Positions 34,005 to 43,410 of a stretch of 64,000 nt of DNA are shown in pieces (within the stretch, counting starts at the first letter, position 1; each line of letters begins with the position of its first letter). The notes under the pieces are model-generated. The model made no database searches and was not told where the DNA came from. It worked only from the letters and a program-made list of their open reading frames with translations. Origin of the DNA: Roridomyces roridus (lineage: Eukaryota > Basidiomycota > Agaricomycetes > Agaricales > Mycenaceae); assembly GCA_029378245.1 (NCBI GenBank), contig JARKIF010000078.1:62001-126000 (forward strand). The letters are read 5' to 3'. A program made the translations under genes and the position numbers.

Positions 34005-35547
34005 TCAATACATGCTCCACTCGGCCTCATCCACATCCAATCTGCCCATCGGCGCCCTTCCAGTATCAAGCACCGGCGTATGCTCTAAAACAGCAGCATG
34101 TCTCACCGCCGTCATCTCTTGCCCTCCATCTCGCCAACTGCTACTGAGCTTGACAATCTCCTCATCCTTCGGCGATTCCGGGAATGCCTTGCCCACCCCA
34201 AAAGCTTGCTCGGGTTCAAGTCGACCGAGTGATTTCACCCACTCCCCGACTGCAGCAAGGGATACGCGGACTTCGTAGGACCCGCCTTCGGTAACAGTCT
34301 TGCAAAGCGCTGCGTTGACTCCGAATGCGAGGAAATACGCCGCTGCATGATCGAGGGCTTGCATGGGGAGCGGTCGGGGCGCGACGGGGCGGTCTTTTTC
34401 CGCATGAAATCGCTGGTAAGCCTCCCCTTCGGCGACATTAAATCCCGTTGCGGTTTGTACGAGCGAGTCGAAACCCCGTCGGTCTTTCCACGGACCATCC
34501 CACCCCCAAGCAGTCAAATTAGCAACAACGATCCCAGGGCGCAACACCGCCAGATCGGGTGCACCGAATCCCTTCTCGGCTAACCCGCCGGGGCGATATG
34601 CCTGGAGGAAGACATCCGCAGATGAGGCGAGCGCCCTCAGCTTCTCCCGGGCTGCTGGGCTAGTGAGATCGAGCTGGGCCGTGCGTTTGAGGCGCGAGGT
34701 GTCGATGTCCAAGGTGGGGAGTGCAGGAAGGTGTGGGGAGGTTAGCCAAAGGACGTCGGCGCCATGGGCTGCCAGGTAGCAGGTGAATGCTGTCTAAAAG
34801 AAAGGGAGGATAACAAACCAGCCAGGGTACGTCCTGCTATAGGGCCGGCTAAAACGCGGCTCAAGTCCAAGGTGCGGATGCCTTCCAGAGGTCTTGTGAA
34901 AGGTCCGGCAGATGCTCTCTTTGGCGCGTCACCGATTTTGATGATCTGCACAGGAGGGACACTGGATAGTGCCTGTCTCTGCGGATGTGCGTCCCATTGA
35001 GCGATGGACCGGAGGGCGGTGGCACACATCCCACGTGCGGCGGCTGCGGTTTCAAACTCCTCTGCGTTCCAGCCAAGGAGGGCAGATTCAACGTCGGTGC
35101 GGGTCAAGGAGGGTGTGTTGGGAAGGTTCAGGAGAGAAAGAATTCCTTGACGGTGATGCGGAAAGTTGGTGTGTATGCGGACATAGCTATCATCTTTGGT
35201 TTTGTAAAGACCGGCGATGCTGTCCCAGGTAGGACCGGGGGAGTGCCCCTCAAGGGTATAAAATGCCTCACTGTCTGTCGGTGAGTAAGTCGGTCGTTGT
35301 GAGATACTGGAGAAGGGTGCCAACGAAAGTCAAGGACGGCATGACGCGCGTCGACGGACACGGTCTGGTCCACACCTGAGCGCAGAAAGTGGAAATAAGT
35401 AGCAGAGAGGGCGGCCAAGCCGATGGCGGTCTGTGAAGCGAGCCCAAGTCTAAAGGAACAGTTGATTGCAGAGTCTGGGTCGCCCAAGAGGTGCAGACGA
35501 GACAGGAAGGAAGCCGGGAGGCCTGTTGATTGCCACAGTTTGAGCAT
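34005..35547 (-). CDS. Family III CoA-transferase (CaiB/BaiF-like)
   Basis: Predicted acyl-CoA transferase of family III. The substrate cannot be told from sequence; relatives use formyl-, oxalyl-, succinyl- or carnitinyl-CoA. The ATG at 35547 gives MLKLWQSTGLPASFLSRLHL, then SQTAIGLAALSATYFHFLRS and VDQTVSVDARHAVLDF. An intron follows, then FYTLEGHSPGPTWDSIAGLY, YVRIHTNFPHHRQGILSLLN and a region with TRPLEGIRTLDLSRVLAGPI. That last motif is the one normally found at the N-terminus of these enzymes. A second intron leads to AHGADVLWLTSPHLPALPTL, DIDTSRLKRTAQLDL, VFLQAYRPGGLAEKGFGAPD, IVVANLTAWGWDGPWKDRRG, FDSLVQTATG, MQALDHAAAYFLAFGVN, and the end EWSMY. The two-part layout, with a degenerate half in front of a complete CaiB half, is common in fungi. 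Three introns were seen. An in-frame start further upstream (to 35582) is possible. Confidence 0.82.
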
Positions 35548-35661
35548 AAACGCAGTAACTGAGTAAGTAGCCGCACAGTCACGGTGAGAAAGGGAATTGA
35601 TTGCCTAAACGCGGTCGTGGGAAAATCAACAACGACGCGTCTGTTCTAAACCTGAACGACG

Positions 35662-37380
35662 ATGCTACAGCTGCCGCCCGGCTCAATACTCATACACCCT
35701 CCCTTCGATAATGTCGTTCTTGGCCCCGAAGGCATGACCTACGCCATTCTTGCCGAGCACCCAGACTGGTTCCTCGACGTAAAAGACTGGATCACCCTCG
35801 ACGACGACGACACCCAGCGCATTTCCTATCACTCGGCCCTCGTTCCACCAGAGAGCGCCAGTGAGGCTCGTTGCCTTTTTTGCAGGCAGCTAGTTGCAAG
35901 GGCAAATTGGAAGATCCACGTCCGCGAGGAGCATCGGGTTATGCTCGATCTCGGCCAATTCAACTCACTCGCAGCTTCATGTAGGTATAATGGTACATTT
36001 TCCGTTCTCCTTTTGAACGCGCGACTTCTACAGCCATGCACGTGCCCGACGCGCCAATTCCTGCCAATACCTCCGCACCCATGGAACGCCAACTCGGCCC
36101 CGCGATGAAGGAGAAAAAGATTGCAGACGACGAAAGCGAGGATGTCAAGGCGCTGAAAGAGAAGAAGAAGGCTGGGGAGGGAGAGGAGGCCAAGTCGAAA
36201 TCGGTAAAGAAAGGCAAAGGCAATGCCGAGGACGAACCCGCGTCCAAGTCTTTCGAGGACGTCGACGACGAAGCGTCGTCCGAGGCACCGAAACCTGTGA
36301 AGAAGAAGAAAAAGACGGCGCAGGTGGAGTTGGATGTCGAGGTGGATGATACTGTGAAACCGGTGACGAAGAAGAAGAAGAAATCAGCGCAGGTTGCCGC
36401 GACGATGGAGTCAACAAAGACGCCAAAGAGCACAAATGCCGCTCCCGAGCCAAAGAAAGCGCCCAAGAAACACAAGAAGCAGCAGGATCAAGTTGAGAAC
36501 GACGAGCCAGCTTGGACCAGGAAGAAGATTCTGAAGCGCAAGAGAGATGTCGATGCCGTCGCAGAGAGCACTCAGCAGCCCAAGAAAAGGAAGAATAAAA
36601 CTTCTGCCGCTCCTCCGTCTTCCGATGCGCCGCCGTCCAATAGCCAAACCCTTGCTTTATCGTCTGATGCCCCTACCCTCGTCGAGGACGACGAATCCTC
36701 TGAACCGGAAGGAGAACTCATCTGCGATCAAGGCCACAAGGACGGTGCGGTTCGTACTCCTACAGGTAATCTCAAAACTTCTCACCCTTCTGCCAAATCT
36801 ATAATGTCGGTTGTGGCACTCCCCAGCCGAGGACGACCTAGTTAACTCCGATGGGTCTGTGGTGGAATTGGGTTGGGAGCATTTTTTGAAGGATATTCCG
36901 CAAGAGCCCCTCGATTTTCCCATGATTTCGGCGATGCCGTTCCTCGACGATCCGGCGGCGTGGGCTGAGGCCAACTCTACTGCGCCAGTCCATCTGTACG
37001 ACGAGGATTGGTGTGTGACGATTGACGGTGTCAGGTTCACGTACGATGGGCAGTGTGCGGACCGGAATTTGTTGGTGGATGGGGCGTTCTTACCGGTGCC
37101 GACGACGGATGAACGCGAGCAGGTGAGAGTGGAGGAGCTGGCCTTTGAGGAGGAGAAGTTGCCTCGGGTGTTTTGGACGGGGAAACATCGCCAGGTTGAA
37201 GACGACGAGGAGGAGGAAGAAGAGGAAGAAGAAGAAGAATTTTGTCCGCCCGCTCTTTATTGTCACGCTGACATGGACGTGGAATGGCCCGGGAATCCTA
37301 GTCTTGCTCCTTTCATTTTGCCTGCTGCTTGGTACGTATGCCAGTTGCATCTCGGTGCTTGGACTGATATTTTTTGCTAG
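35662..37380 (+). CDS. Lysine-rich nuclear-type protein, unknown function
   Basis: I do not recognise the family. The N-terminus (MLQLPPGSILIHPPFDNVVL) is followed by a Cys/His pair arrangement, ARCLFCRQLVARANWKIHVR with EEH downstream, compatible with a single C2H2-like zinc finger (C..C..H..H). An intron at about 35979-36033 leads into 250 residues of Lys/Glu/Ala low complexity, including KKKKK runs resembling nuclear localisation signals and nucleolar chaperone tails. A second intron near 36766-36825 leads to a folded-looking part (VELGWEHFLKDIPQEPLDFP, YDEDWCVTIDGVRFTYDGQC). A run of about a dozen Glu follows, then DMDVEWPGNPSLAPFILPAA. The stop is uncertain: unspliced reading ends at 37378-37380, whereas splicing at GTACGT..CTAG would create TGA straight after LPAA. 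The finger plus basic tail suggests nucleic-acid binding; this is inference. Confidence 0.7.
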
Positions 37381-37872
37381 ACCTACTCTCAATGCTGGAT
37401 ACTCGGAGACTGGAATGGATGGATTTGCTTGTGCTTTCTGGAATTGCTTGCGACTGGTGGATTGCTTGAGACTGGTAGATGCTTGAGACTGCTCCTTTTG
37501 TTCTTCAATGTGCTTGTTGTCAGAATACATCTGGGATTAGTTCGTGTTGAAGGTTGAGTTCGTGCCCAATTTGAAGTGAAGACAGTTGTGATGCCGGGCC
37601 GAGTCAATGCCGAGTTCGCTTTTTGTTTGCATATGTCAACTTGAACTTGGATCACCCGACGTGGATATCGACTGACGGCGATGCAAACGGGCCTTATTGA
37701 AACCTTTACCTTGCAAGGAGATCCGGGCCGGAGCTGGTCACTTGAATTTCCAACTTTCTCCGGTATCCAGTCGTCCTCGTTTTCAGAAACCACCCGACCG
37801 CTCGCGTGCTTTCCATTTTCTCCGACGCGCCTATAAATCTACTGAACAACATGCTGCTTTGCGACCACTCTC
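37381..37872. other. Intergenic region before the GH43 gene
   Basis: About 490 bp. It holds the 3' flank of the Lys-rich gene and the promoter of the secreted GH43 gene. A TATA-like ctataaatc lies at about 37831, some 40 bases before the ATG at 37873. Nothing else recognised. Confidence 0.45.
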
Positions 37873-39399
37873 ATGTTTCTGCTCAGTCTCCTCCCTGTCT
37901 TTGCCACCCTCGCTCGCGCAGCCGTTGGCCCTGGTGTAGTTAAAGGGAATGTGAACCCCGTTGCGGATCCCTCCCTGTGCAAATCTAGCAGTGGAGAATA
38001 TTTCCTTTTCTGTGCGCACTTTGTCACTCCCAATAATTCAACGCATTATTGAACGACTTGGAAGCGACCGCCCCAGGAATACAAATCCGCACCTCCACTG
38101 ACCGTACCACCTGGACTCTTCAAGGCCTCGTGTGGCCTAATGGCGCCAGTTGGACTGACGGTCAGTTCTCGGGGCCCTTTTCCTTTGCAGCCGTTACTGA
38201 ACCAATCCAGCTTATACCGGAACTTCCAACGGGTAACTATGTATCCGGTCGACCAATTGTCTTGTGTTGATTATACGTCCAGGAATCTCTGGGCGCCGGA
38301 TTGCACCGTTATCGGCGGTACTTTCTACGTCTGTTCGCCGTTGTTTCCGATGGCTTGTATGCTCATCCTTCACAGCTCTACTACGCTGCCTCGTCATTCG
38401 GCTCGCAAAACGTGCGTTCTGCTCACCTTGCTCTTCGAGGTCTCATGCGACGTGAATCAAGTCTGCGATATTCTTCGCAAAATCCACCACCGGTCTTCCC
38501 GGCAGCTGGACTAACGAAGGGCTCGTCACCTCGACCTCCACTGGTGCAACTTATAATGCGATCGATCCCAAGTGCTTTTCATTTTTACTGGTTGTTGAAT
38601 GGTTCTTAATGATTCCGCAGCCTCCTCATCGGTATGTTCTTTACTCAAACAAAAATCTATTCAGCTCAAATCGTTCCAGTCGGCAGCAACTGGTATCTCT
38701 CCCTCGGAAGTTTCTGGACTGGCATTAAACTGATGACGTACGCAATATTCAGCCCTCCCCTCGCAGTTTTAAATGTTCTCCAGCCTGTCCTCCTCCACGG
38801 GCAAGCCGTCCAGCACCGCCGTTACCTCGCTCGCGACACGCACAGCAAACAGCGGTGCCATCGAGGCGAGCGTCATATACCCCTTTGGCTCATTCTACTA
38901 CCTCTTCTCGTCTTGGGATAACTGCTGTGACGGCACGTCCAGGTTAGCCGGTGACCCTCCCTTCCACTTGACCTGAATAACACAGTCTTTTAGCACATAC
39001 AACATCCGCGTGGGTCGCTCCTCGAGTGTAACGGGCCCCTTCGTCGACGCCTCAGGCATCTCTCTCCTCAACGGCGGCGGCACCCTCGTCCTCGGGACCC
39101 AAACCCAGTTTAACGAATTTGGGCCTGGGGGACAGGACTTGCTCACAGATAGCGATGGCACTGTTATGGTTTATCGTGGGTGTCTCTGGCCTTTCCCCTT
39201 GCAAGTGCTGAATGAATGGTAGATTACTATACCTCTGCGGGCACACTGGTGAGTGTGGTCCATTTGCCTTCAATTGCGACTGGACTAATCGTTTGTAGTT
39301 GGGCATCAATTTACTGAACTTTTCGAGTGGATGGCCGGTACGTTGTTTGCGATCTTTAGCGCGTTATAGGCTGACTTTTACTTCCAGGTCGTTGTGTGA
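37873..39399 (+). CDS. Secreted glycoside hydrolase family 43 (arabinanase-like)
   Basis: Predicted extracellular enzyme attacking arabinan or other hemicellulose. The ATG at 37873 gives the signal peptide MFLLSLLPVFATLARAAVGP. The five-bladed propeller begins GNVNPVADPSLCKSSSGEYF, with the Asp (catalytic base) in the expected first strand. Then come IQIRTSTDRTTWTLQGLVWP, NLWAPDCTVIGGTFY (WAPD motif), LYYAASSFGSQNSAI, TGLPGSWTNEGLVTSTSTGA, NAIDP, SNWYLSLGSFWTGIKL, SSGKPSSTAVTSLATRT and AIEASVIYPFGSFYYLFSSW (Glu, probable general acid). After them are NIRVGRSSSVTGPFVDASGI, LLNGGGTLVLGT, FGPGGQDLL, YTSAGTLLGINLLNFSSGWP. The last intron joins WP to VVV and the stop at 39397-39399. About eight short introns. 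The arabinanase assignment is by overall pattern; other GH43 activities are possible. Confidence 0.86.
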
Positions 39400-39958
39400 T
39401 ACCGTTAGGGTCTTGTTGTGTATGCATGAATATTACATCTTTTGGCGCGAGGTGTCGTGCGACTCCGACTTTTTCATTCCAACTTCTACCACGCGAAATT
39501 ATTCAATTCAAGGAGGCAATTCGTGAAACCTGCTTGTTAAGGGTCTGAACGTCAGCGAGACAACCAGCCCGGCCTGCCGAGGAGCGCATCAATCCTGTCC
39601 GCTGAATTGTTCTTTGTGGTTCCAACGTTAATTTATCTGCACACTTCTGAAAATCAGGTTGTCGATGTAAAATTGTGCAGGATACGATGGGACCTATATT
39701 TCTGCAAGGGAGAGCATCTTGCGGGAATTGGGTTCACGGCAGACGGTAGCCAGTGATGGCCGCCACTGATCGGCGATGTACTTCTCTCTTACCACACTCC
39801 GTATTCAAACGCCATCGTCGCGCAACAGTCGCGCCTTCGGGTACTGCCAGGTCAACCCTCACCTGGAAATAACAACCGACCCAAGCGGATAGCCAAAAGG
39901 ACTTCTGGCGATAAAATACCGAATCAGCAAAAGCGATGGCCCCGCATCGTGAGCACAT
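39400..39958. other. Intergenic region, GH43 / DUG2
   Basis: About 560 bp between two plus-strand genes. Short open frames only. Promoter for DUG2 expected in the last 200 bases; no clear TATA box. Confidence 0.45.
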
Positions 39959-42900
39959 ATGTTTGGCCTCACCTCCATGTTGACCAAGGAGGTCAATGGG
40001 AAAAAAGCGTCGCTCAGTCGCGATCTATGGCAATCCAACGCGTCCCCTGCTCTCCCCACCTTGCTGCATTCCCTCGGAGAATCGCGCTCTGTCCTCAGTC
40101 TAGCCGCAAGCCATCTCTACATCTTTTGCGGTAGTCAAAGCCAGGATATTCCAGTGAGTTTTATCCCTCGCGAATGCGCTGCTTTAACGGACGACTCGAA
40201 AGGTATGGGACAAGAAGACTTTCCGTTTGAAGGACAAGCTTCGCGGTCATACCGGTTCGGTCTTGGCCCTCGAATACGTCGCAGAGCGGGAATGGTTGTT
40301 CAGCGCCTCGGGCGACAGCACAGTCAGGATTTGGTCGACTACTAGTCTGGCCCCCATATACGAGCTGTCTCCTGTGAGTGGGCAAGGACGCGCAGTGATC
40401 ATTCTTTCCTCACGAATTGATCACAGTACCTGGAAACCGCTGCAGGCGACCTGTTCTCCCTTGCCTGGTCGTCCTCGTTGCAAACCATATTCATTGGCTG
40501 CCAAAACACGTCCCTGCAGTGGTACGACTTCCGTACAGAACTGCTCTCTCGGTCTCTCGACCTCTCGAGCACTGCCTCCTCTGGTCGCAGCACACCTCGC
40601 AAGGCCCACAAATTCTTCGACAGCTATCCGCAGTACGAGCGCAAACCGGCCGACATTTATGCGAACAACGGACCCAGTCGCGACACCTCTCCGCACTCTG
40701 ATCGGAGCGTTCCATGGCCACGTCGAGGCTACCTGCACGTCCCGGCCGAGAATGTGCTCGATTCGGCGCATTATGGGTACATCTATTGCATGGCCATGCT
40801 TGACTCTATCGGCGGTGTTCGACTTGTGACGGGAAGCGGCGACGAGTTTGTCAAAGTGCATAGAGTTCATCATTCCCTCTTTCATTCCATTGACACATTG
40901 AACAGGTCTGGGAATGCTCGGGAACGGATGCACCGACGGAATTGCACGCATTCGAGTGCAACAACGGGGCGATATACTCACTGGTCGTGAGAGACGAGAC
41001 TGTCTATGCTGGATGTCAAGATGGCGCTGTCAAGGTTCTGGACCTCGAAACCAATACGCTGGTTCGGACCATCATAGGGCAAGAGGGTGTCGACGTTCTC
41101 TCCATGTCCCTCATCCACTCGGATTTATACACCTGCTCTGCCAATGGTCAAATCCAACGCTTTTCTGCTTCCTTTGACTGCACTGCGTCATGGCAGGGCC
41201 ATAAAGGCATTGTTCTATCCTCCATTATCACCCACAACTACTTGAAAGATCGACTTTATCTCGTGACGGGAGGCAATGACGACAATATGAATATTTGGGA
41301 ACTGGGTCCTAGGGATGAGGAGGTCATCCAGAGTCCAATATCTCTGAGGCCTGATCAAGATACCTTGACCTACGCGCTCTCCAAATTCGTATCCATACCT
41401 AGCGTGAGCAGTCAACAGTCACATCGGGAAGATTGCAGGCAGGCCGCTATCTGGCTCAAGAAGTGTTTGACACAGTTGGGCGCGAGTACGACGCTGCTTC
41501 CGACAGGCGAGGGTATGAATCCTCTCGTACTCGGTACATTTACTGGCACTACACCCAAGAACAAGCAACCGAGGCCTCGTGTCTTGTTCTACGGGTAAAC
41601 AACCCCGTTCGCGAGCGAATAAACATTCTAACTACCCTTTTCAGACACTACGATGTCATCTCAGCCCCATCTGAAGGCTGGGATTCTGACCCGTTCCACA
41701 TGACTGGCCGAAATGGATATCTCTACGGCCGAGGGGTCACGGACAACAAGGGGCCGACGCTGGCCGCTGCTTGTGCCGTCGCTCATCTGCTCGCGACCCG
41801 TGCGCTTGCCGTCGACGTCGTGTTCCTGATCGAAGGAGAGGAAGAGTGTGGGAGCACTGGTTTTGGGGATGCTGTTCGGAAACACAAGGTAGTTTGTTTT
41901 TGCGACTTTCTTTCAGGACTCACGAGCTGCTTAGACTCTTGTTGGGCCCATTGATGCTATTTTGGTTAGGTATGTGCACCTTTGGGCTGTACACGCCTTT
42001 CTAACCAATTCTTTGCAGCAATTCGACGTGGATTGCAGAGGATACTCCCTGTATTACGTATGGGCTCCGTGGAGTTATCCACTGTGCTCTTGAGATATCG
42101 AGCGATCTCCCCGACATGCATTCTGGTGTTGAAGGCGGCGCCGTCAGGGAGCCGCTGCTTGACATGTACTTGCGTCCGCCTATTGTCTTGACCGTTACTG
42201 ACGAGGCGTAGGGTGCAATTGCTCGCCACTTTGACCGATGCTGAGCACCGGGTCCGTATTCCGTACTTCTGTAAGTTCTCGGCACCCATCATTTTCTGAT
42301 GATCCGTCTGATTGCTCTTGAACAGATGATCGAGTGCGTCAGAAGACGGACGCAGAGAAAGAGCTGTACCAGCGACTCGCGGGAGTCACTGGACAAGCAC
42401 CTGAATCATTATCTTCCCGGTGGCGGGAGCCTTCTCTGACAGTTCACTCCATCGACATTTCCGGACCCAAGAGTCTGTATTCTGTGTTCTCCTCCCGATC
42501 TGTTTCTAACGACTATGTATACAGATCCCACTGTTATACCCGGCATGATCAAGTCCCAGTTGTCGCTACGAATCGTGCCAGATCAGGACCTGGATTGCAT
42601 TATCAAGGCGGTCGTCTCGCACCTGGAAACCTCCTTCCAAGCCCTGAAATCCCCAAACAAACTCAATGTCAGACTGCCTTTTCTTTCTTTCCGACTTGTT
42701 CTCATCACCTGGATAGGTCAATGTTGATCACACGGCCGACTGGTGGCTCGGACGTTTGGACGACTTTTGGTTCAAGGCACTAGAAAGCGCCGTCCAGGAA
42801 GAATGGGGCATTGAACCGTTGCGCATACGAGAAGGAGGGTCTATTCCTTCCGTTCCTTTCCTAGAAAAGGAATTTGGGTGTCATGCGCTACATCTCCCAA

Positions 42901-43019
42901 TGGGCCAGAGCTCCGACCAAGCACATTTGCCGAACGAGCGGATATCCCTTGACAACCTGCAGCGTGGCAAATCGGTTGTCGAGCGGTTCCTCACTACCGT
43001 TGGAGAGTCGCCTTCTTGA
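39959..43019 (+). CDS. DUG2: Dug2-like glutathione degradosome subunit (WD40 + M20 peptidase)
   Basis: Matches Dug2, which with Dug1 and Dug3 degrades glutathione in the cytosol. It has the unusual fusion of an N-terminal WD40 domain with a C-terminal M20 metallopeptidase. Starting at the ATG 39959 (MFGLTSMLTKEVNGKKASLS), WD repeats read LRGHTGSVLALEYVAEREWL, FSASGDSTVRIW, FIGCQNTSLQWYDFRTELLS, VTGSGDEFVKVW, CNNGAIYSLVVRDETVYAGC, WQGHKGIVLSSIITHNYLKD, VTGGNDDNMNIWELG. The peptidase part has LSKFVSIPSVSSQ, RPRVLFYGHYDVISAP (HxD metal site), WDSDPFHMTGRNGYLYGRGV, TDNKGPTLAAACA, VVFLIEGEEECGSTGF (catalytic EE), PIDAILVSNSTWIAEDTPCI, GLRGVIHCALEISSDLPDMH, SGVEGG, TVIPGMIKSQLSLRIVPDQD, and the C-terminal His region. 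The metal ligands look intact, although in yeast Dug2 works within a complex with the amidotransferase Dug3. More than eight introns. Confidence 0.9.
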
Positions 43020-43410
43020 ATGGATCTGTAGATTAAACCCTGGCTTGTATTTATAGTAATCGAACGACAAGGAATAATATTAGGGCCAACTAAAAAACCA
43101 AATCAAAAACACACACAAGATGTCCAAGTTCCAGTGCCTCTGTGAAGCAAAAAAACGATCGCACTTGAGGCACCGTGACATAATATAGTAGCTAGGATCA
43201 GCCTACGCTTAGACAACAGAGGATGGAAGATAACACTGGGCACTGGGCACTGAACGGAATACGTCAGAGGAACTGTAAATAGACGATAAACCAACAACAG
43301 CCAAAAAAATTCGAGAAACGCATCCGAGAAGAGAGATGTAGGTAGGTATATGGGTGTTTTGAGTATATGAGGGCGTGGTGTGAGTCGATGGGGCGTTAGC
43401 AGTCAGTCTT
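43020..43410. other. Convergent 3' flank region, DUG2 / MSB2
   Basis: About 390 bp between two facing stops, AT-richer than its surroundings. No gene seen. Confidence 0.5.
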
